Positions 47,023 to 57,368 of a DNA stretch of 64,000 nucleotides are shown piece after piece; positions within the stretch are counted from its first letter, which is position 1, and each line of letters opens with the position of its first letter. A model generated the notes under the pieces. It ran no database searches. It worked only from the letters and a program-made list of their open reading frames with translations, and had not been told where the DNA came from. The position numbers and the translations under genes were made by a program. Source of the DNA: Verrucomicrobiota bacterium (GTDB lineage: Bacteria > Verrucomicrobiota > Verrucomicrobiia > Limisphaerales > JACDHS01); the NCBI GenBank assembly GCA_013820875.1, contig JACDHS010000004.1, positions 1-64,000 of the forward strand, read 5' to 3'.

Positions 47023-48315
47023 ATGAAACTTCTCGTCATTGGCTCCGGCGGACGCGAGCACGCTTTGGTTTGGAAATTGGCTCAATCACAGCATGCCACA
47101 AAAATGTGGTGCGCTCCCGGCAATCCCGGGATCGCCCTGGAACGCCTCGCTAAAAATCAAAGCGCAGTGGAGTGCGTCCATATCGGCGCGGAGAATCTCC
47201 CCGGCTTGCTGGCTTTCGCGCTGGAAAACAAACCCGACCTGACCGTGGTCGGTCCCGACAATCCGCTCGCGCTCGGCATCGTGGATTCATTCCAGGAAAA
47301 CGGTCTGCGCATCTGGGGCCCGAACAAACGCGCGGCGCAGTTCGAATATTCGAAAGTGTTTTCGCAGGAGTTCATGGAGAAATATGGAATTCCAACAGCC
47401 CGGGCCGGGACTTTTTCAGATCCCATGCTGGCGAAAGAATTCGCGGCATCGCTGGAGGGACGTTGCGCTGTGAAAGCCGATGGTCTCGCCCTGGGAAAAG
47501 GTGTCGTGGTCTGCACGAATGTCGCTGCTGCCGATGCCGCCATAGATGATATGCTGCTGAACAAAGCGTTCGGAGCGGCAGGCGCAACGATTGTTATCCA
47601 GGAATTTCTCGAAGGAATGGAAATCTCGTTGCACGCTCTCTGTGACGGCAAAACCGCCAAGCTGTTTCCTACGTCACAGGATCACAAACGCATTTTTGAA
47701 GACGACCAGGGCCCGAACACCGGCGGGATGGGCGCTTATTCGCCGACACCTTTTTTAAATGAAACAGAATTGGCGGAAGTCGGCCGGCAGGTTTTGTATC
47801 CATGGCTCAAAGGGTGCGCGGCGGAAGGCATCGATTTTCGTGGCATTCTTTACCCGGGAATCATGCTGACCAAAAGCGGCCCCAAAGTAATCGAATTCAA
47901 CGCCCGGTTCGGCGACCCGGAAGCGCAGATATACCTGACGCGCCTTGAGAATGATCTGGTGGAAGTTCTGAACGCGAGTGTGGATGGCACATTGGACCAG
48001 GTTGATCTGCGCTGGAAACCGGGCGCGGCCGTTTGTGTGGTAATGGCGTCTGGCGGCTACCCGGCGAGTTCTACAAAGGGGAAAGTGATTTCGGGGTTGG
48101 AGGAGTCCGCGCGTTTACCAAACACTAAAATATTCCACGCCGGGACCGCGAGTGTGGATGGGAACATTGTGACGAACGGCGGGCGCGTTCTCGGTGTCAC
48201 ATCGTGGGCCGAAGATTTGGCGAAAGCGCGTGATGCAGCCTATGCAGCAGTCGCAAAAATTGAATTCGACGGGGCACAGTTTAGACGCGATATTGCCGCC
48301 AAAGCTTTAGCGTAA
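47023..48315 (+). CDS. purD: Phosphoribosylamine-glycine ligase
   Basis: MKLLVIGSGGREHALVWKL; GPDNPLALGIVD; DHKRIFEDDQGPNTGGMGAYSPTP; FNARFGDPEAQ. Confidence 0.97.
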   Translation: MKLLVIGSGGREHALVWKLAQSQHATKMWCAPGNPGIALERLAKNQSAVECVHIGAENLPGLLAFALENKPDLTVVGPDNPLALGIVDSFQENGLRIWGPNKRAAQFEYSKVFSQEFMEKYGIPTARAGTFSDPMLAKEFAASLEGRCAVKADGLALGKGVVVCTNVAAADAAIDDMLLNKAFGAAGATIVIQEFLEGMEISLHALCDGKTAKLFPTSQDHKRIFEDDQGPNTGGMGAYSPTPFLNETELAEVGRQVLYPWLKGCAAEGIDFRGILYPGIMLTKSGPKVIEFNARFGDPEAQIYLTRLENDLVEVLNASVDGTLDQVDLRWKPGAAVCVVMASGGYPASSTKGKVISGLEESARLPNTKIFHAGTASVDGNIVTNGGRVLGVTSWAEDLAKARDAAYAAVAKIEFDGAQFRRDIAAKALA

Positions 48316-48333
48316 GCTTTCATTCTAAAATCA

Positions 48334-49407
48334 ATGAACATCGTTTTCCTCCGCCGACTCCAAAAGCAGATTTTTATCTTGTCCCTCACGTTCGCCGCGA
48401 CCTTTTGTGCGTTGGCGCAGGCAAATCAAACTCCCTCTTTCGAGGCTGTTTACAAACTGTTGCAAGAAAATGTGACTGGCCTCAGCAGTGAAGAACTGAA
48501 CGCCGCCGTCTTGCGCGGTCTGCTGTCGGAATTGGAGGGACAGGTCTCACTCGTGACCAATGCTGCTGCAGAAGTATCGGCAGGCAGCAACCTGGTGAGC
48601 AAGACTGCGATCTTTGAAAAATCATTCGCTTACCTTCGCATTGCCCGGATTGAAAGCGGGTTGAGCGAGAAAATTGCCGAACAATACAAACAACTCACCG
48701 GCACCAATAAATTCAAGGGAGTGATTCTTGACCTGCGTTTTGCAGCGGGCGACGACTACTCCGCCGCTGCGAAGACGGCCGATCTGTTTATCAGCACTGA
48801 GCAGCCGCTCATCCATTGGGGAGAAAATTCACTCTCTGCGAGCGCGAAGACCATGGCGATTTCCGTTCCGTGCGCCATCCTGATCAACAGCCGCACTCGT
48901 GGAGCAGCCGAAGCCCTGGCGGCTGCGCTCCGTGAGACGAGAGTGGGATTGTTGATCGGCGCCAATACCGCCGGGCAGGCGAGTGTGTTTAAAGAATTTC
49001 CTTTCGCCGACGGACAGGTGCTCCGCATCGCCTCTTCACCGGTGAAAGTTGGAAAAAACAAGGTGCTGGATGCCAACGGATTGAAACCCGACATTCAATT
49101 GGAGATCAGCCTCGCCAACGAGCGAGCGTATTTGCAGGATCCATATCAAATTATATCCCGCCCCGTTGACCAGGTCAGCCTGACCTTGAATACCAACGAG
49201 ACGCCATCCATAGAACCGAACCGGCCGCGTATCAACGAAGCCGAACTGGTTCGTCGCAAACGGGAAGGCCTGAGCACCGACGAAGAATTCCTCGATCAAC
49301 AACCGGGGAATGCCGTTGAAATCCGAGTCATTCGAGATCCCGCGCTGGCCCGCGCGCTTGATTTGTTAAAGGGACTGGCGCTGATCAAAGCCAACAGGGG
49401 GATTTAG
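48334..49407 (+). CDS. S41 peptidase-like protein (C-terminal processing protease fold)
   Basis: FKGVILDLRFAAGDDYSAAAKTADLF; VPCAILINSRTRGAAEALAAALRETRVGLLIGANTAGQASVF. Confidence 0.75.
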   Translation: MNIVFLRRLQKQIFILSLTFAATFCALAQANQTPSFEAVYKLLQENVTGLSSEELNAAVLRGLLSELEGQVSLVTNAAAEVSAGSNLVSKTAIFEKSFAYLRIARIESGLSEKIAEQYKQLTGTNKFKGVILDLRFAAGDDYSAAAKTADLFISTEQPLIHWGENSLSASAKTMAISVPCAILINSRTRGAAEALAAALRETRVGLLIGANTAGQASVFKEFPFADGQVLRIASSPVKVGKNKVLDANGLKPDIQLEISLANERAYLQDPYQIISRPVDQVSLTLNTNETPSIEPNRPRINEAELVRRKREGLSTDEEFLDQQPGNAVEIRVIRDPALARALDLLKGLALIKANRGI

Positions 49408-49411
49408 AGAA

Positions 49412-50941
49412 TTACGGCGAGGCAATAATGTTCGTTGGGATCTGTACTAGATTTGTGGAGTTCGCCAGCATGACGACGATTGAATCCAGGGCGGCTTTAT
49501 TCTCCATTTCGGATTGATTGCAGTTATTCAGCATCATCGAAAAGATCAGTCGTTCTCCACTGGCATTGGTGAGATAGCCCGATAGGGCGGCAACCTTTGG
49601 GAGAGTTCCCGTCTTGGCGCGAAGATTCTTTGCAGCGCTGGTGTTTGCAAAGCGACTCATCAGGGTGCCATCCACTGCAGCAAGCGGAAGGCTGTTGATG
49701 AAGGTGTTCGAATACTTGTGTTCAGCCATATACTTAAGCAAGGCCACATTGGCGTTCGCTGTCACCAGTCCGTCTCGAGACAAACCGGCGCCATCCTCCA
49801 GCAACACTTCTTCAGGATTGATATTAGCTTGTATCAAGAAGCTCTCGAGCATCTTTAGCCCAGCTTTTTCGGTGTTAAGGTGTGGGTTCTCTGTGTATTT
49901 GGATCCCACTTGCAGAAGCAGCAATTGCGCATAAAGCCCCTGGGAGTTTTTTAGGGTCTTGTTAATGATCTCTGAAAGTGGACGCGAATTCACTGAGCAA
50001 ATTTCCACCATTTGCGAGTAATCCACAGGGCGATCCTGGCGTTCCAGCCAATTCACCGAACGAGTTCTGCCGCTAACTGTGATTCCCTTTTCAACAAGCC
50101 GTTTTTTAAGTTGTTCCGCAAAGAGCGCCGCTGGATCGGGCATTGCCACCGCTTCGGTGGCGCCCTTTGTATTTTGAACCGAAAGACTGCCGGAGAAATA
50201 AATATTTGTGTCGCCAGGTGCACGGTAAAATCGGATTCCAGATCCGTCAGAACTGGTTGTCCTGGTGCGATTGATTATTCGGACAAGCGCTGTTTCCGGC
50301 TGGCCAACGAAAGTGCAGGGATCTCCAACGCGACTGCCAGGTTTGATTGTGTAACGAATCACATTATCATCAATCGAGAGTGCGGAAGCCGCCGCCCCAT
50401 AGTGATACTGCAAATCTTCCCATTTCCAACCTGATCCGATACCCGAACCCCGGAAGAAACTCTCATCGGCCACAATGTCCCCATTGATGCGTTTGACGCC
50501 ACTTGCAGCAATCGCATCCACCAACGATTTCAAAGATCGCGCGTAAGCACCGTAGTTGAACCGTTGTGAAAATGTAGGATCGCCACGCCCATAAACGATT
50601 ACATCTCCTGCGACGATGCCCGAGGAGTCAGCTTTGGTATTCGCGTAAACAGAAGTTCTAATTCGGTAGTCCGGGCTCAGTTGATCCAAGGCAAGAGCTG
50701 TAACATATAACTTCGCGTTCGAGGCAGGTTTTAAGAAATTCGCGGCGTTGTGCTCGAATATCGTGTTTGAATCACCGTGTTGCACCTTGAGCCCCCAAAT
50801 AGATTGCAAAAAATGATGCTCCGCAATCTGCATTTTAATGCCCACTGCTGGAGACGAAGGGTTAAGGAGCGGAGCGGAAGATTGGCTGAGCGCCTGTGCT
50901 ACCGGTATGATGATTGAGCAAAAAACAAAAAGTCGATTCAT
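49412..50941 (-). CDS. dacB: D-alanyl-D-alanine carboxypeptidase/endopeptidase (PBP4, S13)
   Basis: FLKPASNAKLYVTALALDQL (SxxK), SRPLSEIINKTLKNSQGLYAQLLL (SxN-like), LRAKTGTL (KTG). Confidence 0.93.
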   Translation of the reverse strand: MNRLFVFCSIIIPVAQALSQSSAPLLNPSSPAVGIKMQIAEHHFLQSIWGLKVQHGDSNTIFEHNAANFLKPASNAKLYVTALALDQLSPDYRIRTSVYANTKADSSGIVAGDVIVYGRGDPTFSQRFNYGAYARSLKSLVDAIAASGVKRINGDIVADESFFRGSGIGSGWKWEDLQYHYGAAASALSIDDNVIRYTIKPGSRVGDPCTFVGQPETALVRIINRTRTTSSDGSGIRFYRAPGDTNIYFSGSLSVQNTKGATEAVAMPDPAALFAEQLKKRLVEKGITVSGRTRSVNWLERQDRPVDYSQMVEICSVNSRPLSEIINKTLKNSQGLYAQLLLLQVGSKYTENPHLNTEKAGLKMLESFLIQANINPEEVLLEDGAGLSRDGLVTANANVALLKYMAEHKYSNTFINSLPLAAVDGTLMSRFANTSAAKNLRAKTGTLPKVAALSGYLTNASGERLIFSMMLNNCNQSEMENKAALDSIVVMLANSTNLVQIPTNIIASP

Positions 50942-51027
50942 CGGAATAAATGGTGTGCAATTTTTACATTATCCTTTCGTCACCATCAACACAGTACGCG
51001 ATCTTCGTAAGAATTGCGGTTCGCTCG

Positions 51028-51378
51028 TCAGTGTCCAAAAATTTCGAATTCAAACTGCGGATTACAAAGATATTGGGTTTTGGCGAAGACTTCAGGAGAA
51101 AGACCGTGCGCTTTTTTAAATTCTCGAGAAAAGTGGTTGCTCTTTTTAAATCCCAGAGAAAAGGCAACCTCCTTCACCATCCTGTCTCCATTTAGCAAGT
51201 GCTTAGCATCATCAAGACGTAAGTGATTAAGCCATTCCTGTAGTTTAAGTCCAAAGACATCTCGAAAATGGCGCTGCAACTGACGTTGTGATATCCCGCA
51301 CGCCTGGGCTAACTTCGCAGAAGAGTACCTCCCACACCTCGCCAGGCACGGCCAGCTATATATCTTGTATGACCACAT
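51028..51378 (-). CDS. AraC-family HTH domain protein (short, possibly partial)
   Basis: SSAKLAQACGISQRQLQRHFRDVFGLKLQEWLNHLRLDDAKHLL...VKEVAFSLGFKKSNHFSREFKKAHGLSP. Confidence 0.82.
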   Translation of the reverse strand: MWSYKIYSWPCLARCGRYSSAKLAQACGISQRQLQRHFRDVFGLKLQEWLNHLRLDDAKHLLNGDRMVKEVAFSLGFKKSNHFSREFKKAHGLSPEVFAKTQYLCNPQFEFEIFGH

Positions 51379-52064
51379 CGCAACTTCGCTCTTGTTCTAG
51401 TGTGGGTGGGGTAAAGCACCATAATTAGCATCAGGTAGTAGGGTCAAGTGTATTTCTTCAACTAGAAGTTTCCCTTTTAGGATTGAGTTGCCTCAAAAGC
51501 TACGGTCAGGGGTGCTGAAAAGCCTCTCAAATCAGCACGCAGCAAAAACTTCGTTGCCTGCGGTTGAATCAAATGACCCCGCAAAGGATAAAGAAGAACA
51601 GGAATAGCTTCATTTCGAAAAAAACGGAAAAGCCATAAAAAACCGACTTCGCTCGTGAAACAGACCCATTCCCATATTTCCGTCAACGATAGTTTGTCGC
51701 GCATAGATACTTCAATTCTCTTGAGAACGGTGACGCACTCACTAGGGTGTGCATCTAGATACCAATGCGTGAAACAACTAATACTATTGCGGCATTCACC
51801 GGCACGTTGGTCAAACCGGTTCTGACGGCAGCATGCTATAATAGTATGATAACTAACTTCTTAACCAGAAGCTTCAGTGCCGCCAATGTTGGCTTAATAA
51901 AGGCAGCAGGCATTCCGCTTTCTCTTTGTGGTGCGGCGAACCGCAGAAGCGAATGGTATCTAAGAATTTACTCAGACAACAAATGGGAAGAGTTGGGGAC
52001 TCTGGTGAGTTCTTGACTGGCTGGTAAGCCTATTTTCCATTTGAGTGTTGAGTAGAGAAAAACA

Positions 52065-52316
52065 ATGAAAAAACTGATACAACTCGTAATGGGTGGACTA
52101 CTGGCATTGGCTTTGCTGGTCGGTCCTGCCAATGCAGCTACATCCTGCTCCGACGGAAAAGCATCGTGGACCTGTGAGAGTGGCACCGTTTGCTGCTCTT
52201 ACACATCTTGGACATGCGGTCTGATCAAAGTAGGCCCGATCTGGATACCGTGGTGCACCTCAGAGCGGATCAATACTTGTGTTCCGAGCGGATCGCCCTG
52301 CCCGATTCCATCATAA
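52065..52316 (+). CDS. Secreted 8-cysteine small peptide (83-aa precursor)
   Basis: Signal peptide MKKLIQLVMGGLLALALLVGPANA then ATSCSDGKASWTCESGTVCCSYTSWTCGLIKVGPIWIPWCTSERINTCVPSGSPCPIPS. Confidence 0.75.
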   Translation: MKKLIQLVMGGLLALALLVGPANAATSCSDGKASWTCESGTVCCSYTSWTCGLIKVGPIWIPWCTSERINTCVPSGSPCPIPS

Positions 52317-52355
52317 GCTTCTTTTAAAAGAGAAGATCAGAGGTGGTTTTCTATT

Positions 52356-53321
52356 ATGGAAAACCACCTCAATAAAGTAAACTATATGAAGAAGTCTCAA
52401 AACAATCGTCGTTGGCTGTTTCTCGGTATTTTCCTGCCCCTAATTATTTTTGCAATAATCGCCTCAATCAGCATCAAGAAATCCAAACTGGGTGCGGAAC
52501 AGGCGTTCAATTCCCCAGAAGCGGCTAAGGTTCGTCAAATATTGACCAATTGGAATAGTGGCGACTTTCATCCGATTACCACGCGGGAGGAAATCAAAGC
52601 TGAACTGTCGGAGCGTTTGACCCCAATATCCGACTTCTCTGCCCTTGAGAATACGCAAAGATTAGCGCTCCTCGATTCACTCGGCAGCTTTTTTCTTGCA
52701 TACCATTCTTCGGATTTAACGGACTTTTTCGCCTTTCGCATTCCGGCCTCAGCTCAATCTGGACAAAGCTATGTTGCGAATCTTGGAGAGATTAACAAGT
52801 ACAAGCGATTTCTACCGTCATCCGATGTAATCGATAAAGAGCTAAAAAAGGCGGGCAATGCGAATTCTGCTGCTGAGCTTGGATATGATCTCTCCAAGCC
52901 GCTTTTTGTAATCGAAACCTATCGGGGATTTATAGATACAGCGTCTCGCAAAAAGCAGGGGAGCACTACTCCCTGTGTTACTTGCTTGACTGCCGTAAAT
53001 TTTGACACCCTACATTTTCGGTCGGAAGTAGTGACAAGTGTAGAAGCGTTATCTCTGCAGCAAGTGGTAAGTGGAATGGACTCCATTGGTATGGTCCAGC
53101 CATTGCCCGATATTTCATTTCAACCATCCGCCCGTGACGTGATACGGGACACCGGATCAGTTAGATATGCATCCATGGTAGTCACTGTGCAGGCCGAACG
53201 ATTTGGCATCAAGGCATTTCCAGTGGCGGTACTTTGGTATTGGGCACCCTCGCTAGGCACATGGCTTCCAGAGGAAATGCTCCTTTTGTCCAGGTTGAAC
53301 GCTGCAGATATAATGTTTTGA
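52356..53321 (+). CDS. Single-TM anchored hypothetical protein with CVTC motif
   Basis: RRWLFLGIFLPLIIFAIIASI TM; GSTTPCVTCLTAVNFDTLHF; alternative start at 52386. Confidence 0.72.
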   Translation: MENHLNKVNYMKKSQNNRRWLFLGIFLPLIIFAIIASISIKKSKLGAEQAFNSPEAAKVRQILTNWNSGDFHPITTREEIKAELSERLTPISDFSALENTQRLALLDSLGSFFLAYHSSDLTDFFAFRIPASAQSGQSYVANLGEINKYKRFLPSSDVIDKELKKAGNANSAAELGYDLSKPLFVIETYRGFIDTASRKKQGSTTPCVTCLTAVNFDTLHFRSEVVTSVEALSLQQVVSGMDSIGMVQPLPDISFQPSARDVIRDTGSVRYASMVVTVQAERFGIKAFPVAVLWYWAPSLGTWLPEEMLLLSRLNAADIMF

Positions 53322-53334
53322 GACGCAACAAGTT

Positions 53335-53808
53335 GTGAAGATTAAAATGACTTTTACAATTGCAATGCGGGCATTTATTGTTTTTGCTGTGTTACTGCTC
53401 TCTTTCACTTCGTTGATGAAACTGAACGATGCAATATTTAGTTCCAGCCCGGAGATAAGAAGCCCGGATCCGGTAATATCTTTCCTTCGACAGAAAGAAC
53501 TTTACCTGCTTGTTGGTCTGCTCGAATTGGGAGTAATTCTGTATTGCTGCAGCAAGAAAAATATATGGAATAAATGTTTAATTATATTAAGTTTGTCCAA
53601 CTGCTTCGTCATTTACCGATTTGCTCTTTATTCCATGGATAAGCTTCACTGTTCTTGCGCGGGAATATGGGCGCAAAGCAATTCTCTAGTACAGAAATCA
53701 ACGATGGTTGCGTTAATACTATTGCTTATTGGTTCAGCGGCTGGAGTATTTTTCTGCCGCCCTAAAAAATCTGACGCTCAAATGCTTAGCGAACGATTAG
53801 AATTGTGA
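53335..53808 (+). CDS. MauE/DoxX-like membrane protein
   Basis: GTG start; four hydrophobic segments; LKLNDAIFSS...FLRQKELYLLVGLLELGVIL; CSCAGIW. Confidence 0.55.
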   Translation: MKIKMTFTIAMRAFIVFAVLLLSFTSLMKLNDAIFSSSPEIRSPDPVISFLRQKELYLLVGLLELGVILYCCSKKNIWNKCLIILSLSNCFVIYRFALYSMDKLHCSCAGIWAQSNSLVQKSTMVALILLLIGSAAGVFFCRPKKSDAQMLSERLEL

Positions 53809-53869
53809 GTAGCAGACTCAACTCATGAAGGCATCTCTACATTGTCATTTGCAGTAACCTCGTAGGACA

Positions 53870-56002
53870 ATGATTACACTGAAATCTATTCGAGGCGCCT
53901 TCTGCCTGGCATTAGGTTTGGCCCTGGCTATATTTTTTGAGAAACAAGGCCTCAAAGCAGACCATTTTATCACAATTTGGGCTCATCGTTTCTCTCAGGC
54001 GTTCGAAGACCCAGATACCCAGTGGCTGTTTGTAGTTTTTTGCGTTTCTTATTTCGTAGTCTTGTCCGCCCTTTTTCGCCCTTCGCAAAAGTCTGCTATT
54101 TTGGGTTGGACGCTAGGAGAACTATGGATTGCAGGGCTCCTTCTCGGGGTGCTTATTCCTTATGCCAGTAATTATTCAAATGCCTCGCAATCTACTGACG
54201 CTTTGATTGTTGTCGCAGGGTTGTGCATTGGCCGCGCCACCATCGTGGTTGCACAATTGATCACTCGGTCGGGTTATGCATCCATGCAAGCAATCGTTCT
54301 TGCTCTGCTTATGGTCTTTTTGGTAGCCGCCTGTCTTGGACATGGCCAGAGTGGCGATGTTTATCATTACCAAGGACAGCCCCGTTGGACCGGTCCCTGG
54401 CGGAACCCAAACACGTGCGGATTACTTATGGGCGTTGGATTTGCTCTTTCATTGGGGCTTTTGCTTAGGGGACGCAGACCGAAAAGTGCTGTTCTGGAAG
54501 AGCGACTGGAAACGATTGTTATATTAGCCGCAATTGTGATATTTGGCATTTGCCTCACGATCACATTCAGTCGTGGGGCTTGGGTTGGAACCTTTTGCGC
54601 AGTCATATATCTCTGCATTAAGCGATTAAGCTCCTCTACGATATCAATCGTTCCGGGTAGAGAGCGAATGCATAGAAATGGGCTGATATGCTGTATACTC
54701 GTTGTTGGAATTGGTGTGGCGGGTTGGAGCGGAACACGTTTGCTCACTCCAGACTCGCGGTTGGAGAAACGGCTCCAATCGTTTACTAACATCAACGATT
54801 TTTCTTGGCGCAATCGTGTTAGCACCTGGGTGGGAATGCTTCAGATGATTAGTGATCGTCCTGTTTCGGGTTTTGGATGGAAAGAAATGGAGGGTAGCTA
54901 TATCGATTATTACAGGCCTGTCGGTTTAAACGATGGACTTGCCGTACGGGTAAACAATTACCTTGGGGCTGCCGCCTCTGCGGGGATAGCGCTCCTTGCT
55001 TGTTTGGTGGGGTATATCTGCATTTCTTGGCCCGGAAATCGGCACCCCAGTGATCTCAAGGTAAAGAGTGGAACGTTCTGGGGCCGGGAGGATTGGCTTT
55101 TAGTGGTGGTTCAGGCCGGAGCCATTGTGTTTGTTGTAGGGTTTTGGTTTGACGGAGGGCTTTTTCAAATGGCCACGGCGGTTCCGTTTTGGTTGTTGCT
55201 TCAGATGCACGCGCTTAGATCTAAAGGCGTCGGCGAAAAGGAAATTGGAGGGAAGGATTCTCGCCCGAGTGCTGGAATTGTGGCGGAATTGTCGGATTCA
55301 GCAAAGGCATTGAAAAACTACTATATGCGGTGGCCTAAGACTCTGCGAGTTGTAATAACAATACCGGCAGTTCTAATCGGCATTTGCTTGATCTTACCTC
55401 CCCTGCAAATCCTTTTTGCGCGTTTCCATTCGCCTGCCAAGACAGTTGCGGTTCACGGAACTAACATTTCTGCAAGGGCTCATCTATCCGAGGTTTCCTC
55501 GGATTTTCTTACTTGTGTATGGGTTTCTGAGGATCGCAGGTTTTTCACGCATAGCGGTTTTGATTGGGAGGAAATCAGAAATGCAAGAGAAGAAGCAAAA
55601 CGCACCGGCAAGCCACCGCGAGGGGCTTCGACCATAACTCAACAATGTGCTCGTTCTTTGTACTTATGGCAGGGGCGGTCTTGGATACGAAAAGGATTGG
55701 AAGCTTATTACAGTATTTGGATGGAATTATTGCTTTCGAAGGTGCGAATTTTGGAGTTGTACGTCAATGTGATTGAGTTGGGGGATGGAATCTATGGAAT
55801 TGAAGCGGCGTCACAACATTATTATGGAGTATCTTCCGCTGAACTCACTCGAGAGCAGGCGGCGATGTTGGTGGCAATTATGCCAAATCCCAAGCAATGG
55901 GATCCGCTGAACCCTAACGAGCGTGTGCAGCGTCGTCAGGCTATGATTTTGCAGCGCACGGAACACGCGAAGTTTCCGCTCAGCCTGGAGGAGAAAAGAT
56001 AA
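53870..56002 (+). CDS. Fusion: O-antigen ligase/polymerase-like membrane domain + GT51 peptidoglycan glycosyltransferase
   Basis: N-terminus: GPWRNPNTCGLLMGVGFALSLGLLL, TFSRGAWVG, SDRPVSGFGW. C-terminus: EDRRFFTHSGFDW, GASTITQQCARSLYL, RKGLEAYYSIWMELLLSKVRILELYVN. Confidence 0.9.
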   Translation: MITLKSIRGAFCLALGLALAIFFEKQGLKADHFITIWAHRFSQAFEDPDTQWLFVVFCVSYFVVLSALFRPSQKSAILGWTLGELWIAGLLLGVLIPYASNYSNASQSTDALIVVAGLCIGRATIVVAQLITRSGYASMQAIVLALLMVFLVAACLGHGQSGDVYHYQGQPRWTGPWRNPNTCGLLMGVGFALSLGLLLRGRRPKSAVLEERLETIVILAAIVIFGICLTITFSRGAWVGTFCAVIYLCIKRLSSSTISIVPGRERMHRNGLICCILVVGIGVAGWSGTRLLTPDSRLEKRLQSFTNINDFSWRNRVSTWVGMLQMISDRPVSGFGWKEMEGSYIDYYRPVGLNDGLAVRVNNYLGAAASAGIALLACLVGYICISWPGNRHPSDLKVKSGTFWGREDWLLVVVQAGAIVFVVGFWFDGGLFQMATAVPFWLLLQMHALRSKGVGEKEIGGKDSRPSAGIVAELSDSAKALKNYYMRWPKTLRVVITIPAVLIGICLILPPLQILFARFHSPAKTVAVHGTNISARAHLSEVSSDFLTCVWVSEDRRFFTHSGFDWEEIRNAREEAKRTGKPPRGASTITQQCARSLYLWQGRSWIRKGLEAYYSIWMELLLSKVRILELYVNVIELGDGIYGIEAASQHYYGVSSAELTREQAAMLVAIMPNPKQWDPLNPNERVQRRQAMILQRTEHAKFPLSLEEKR

Positions 56003-56003
56003 T

Positions 56004-57368
56004 ATGGATCAGCTTTCACAAGGTCAGATTGAATTTGTTCGAAAGGAGAGAGTTTTCAAACGCGGGATGTCGTTGATCATCATTAATACGATACTCATTC
56101 TACTGGCATTGTTGCTGTCGGGATGCAGTCAGCAGGAAGGACGCGTTTTGAATGGTGATGATAATACCCCAATTGTGGGAGCAACCATTTATCATAATGG
56201 ACAGGTCGCCCAGTCAGACAATGAGGGGCGTTTTAAATTGAACAGGCCTGACCTGAATAAGCCTCTGCTGGTTAAGGCTGTTGGTTTTCGCCGAATATCT
56301 GTTCCATTGAAACGATACATTCGTCCCAACGCACGCCTGGAGAGCTTTCAGGCCAAGGCCGTTTACTTGTCTCACGCAGGTGTCGGTGCGGCCCATTTGC
56401 GTAATCCTGTGTTGGACCTGATAGCTGAAACAGATGTGAATGCGGTGGTGGTGGATGTCAAAGGGCAACGAGGATTATTTAGTTTCTCCTGGGAAATCCC
56501 AATAGGTCACCAAATCGGTGCCTTTTCAAAAATCACCATCGAAGATCCGGATGCATTTATTCACCAAATGCGCGAAAAGAACATTTACGTGATCGGACGT
56601 GTGTGCGTGTTCAAAGACGAGGCATTGGCCAACAACAAGTCGGAATGGGCCGCTATAGATCCGAAGAGCAACAAGCCATTTCGGGATACTGACAAAATTC
56701 CGTGGATGGATCCGTTCCGCAAAGAAGTTTGGGAATACAACCTGGCCATCGCGAAGGCTGCGGCTGAAGTAGGCTTCGATGAGATTCAATTTGATTATCT
56801 CCGTTTTCCCACTGCCCCCGTTAAGTATTCAAAAGAGAACACGAAAGAAGCTCGTGAAGGCGTCATAAAGGAATTTCTGGCAAAAGCACAAAAAGAACTG
56901 CAACCATATAATGTCTATCTCTCTGTAGCCACTTCTGGGATTTCCCTCTGGAAGCAGGGTGATGCCGATATTGGACAGGATCTTGCGATTATTGCGCCAT
57001 TAGTCGATTACATTTCGCCATATATTTTCCCCTCCGACTTACCCGCCGGAGCATTAAATCTGAAAACGAACGCTGCTGCGGTTCCGGGAGAAGCTGTCAC
57101 CGCCGCTTTGGAGATGGGAATTCAACGCATCGGCAATCAGCCGGAAAAAATTCGGCCTTGGCTGCAAAGCTTCAAAGACTATTCGCGTTTACGTCGAGAG
57201 TTTAAGGAGGAGGAAATTGCAGAGGAAATTGCAGCCTGTGCTGATGCCGGCACCGCTGGTTGGATATTCTTCAATCCTGAAAACAAATATCCTTATGTTT
57301 CTGGAGCCCTGGAGAAGGCGAAGCAGCATGTTTCGGGTAAAAACAAAATCGCCCAGGTCCAACCATGA
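56004..57368 (+). CDS. Lipoprotein: carboxypeptidase-regulatory-like domain + DUF4015 putative glycoside hydrolase (paralog 1)
   Basis: Lipobox LLLSGC; VGATIYHNGQVAQSDNEGRFKL; VNAVVVDVKGQRG; IYVIGRVCVFKDEALA; GFDEIQFDYLRFP. Confidence 0.88.
   Translation: MDQLSQGQIEFVRKERVFKRGMSLIIINTILILLALLLSGCSQQEGRVLNGDDNTPIVGATIYHNGQVAQSDNEGRFKLNRPDLNKPLLVKAVGFRRISVPLKRYIRPNARLESFQAKAVYLSHAGVGAAHLRNPVLDLIAETDVNAVVVDVKGQRGLFSFSWEIPIGHQIGAFSKITIEDPDAFIHQMREKNIYVIGRVCVFKDEALANNKSEWAAIDPKSNKPFRDTDKIPWMDPFRKEVWEYNLAIAKAAAEVGFDEIQFDYLRFPTAPVKYSKENTKEAREGVIKEFLAKAQKELQPYNVYLSVATSGISLWKQGDADIGQDLAIIAPLVDYISPYIFPSDLPAGALNLKTNAAAVPGEAVTAALEMGIQRIGNQPEKIRPWLQSFKDYSRLRREFKEEEIAEEIAACADAGTAGWIFFNPENKYPYVSGALEKAKQHVSGKNKIAQVQP

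Noticed and set aside
51477-52016. Small ORFs 51477-51704 (-) and 51765-52016 (+) before the Cys-rich peptide
   Set aside because: No recognisable domain or signal; composition is not convincing.
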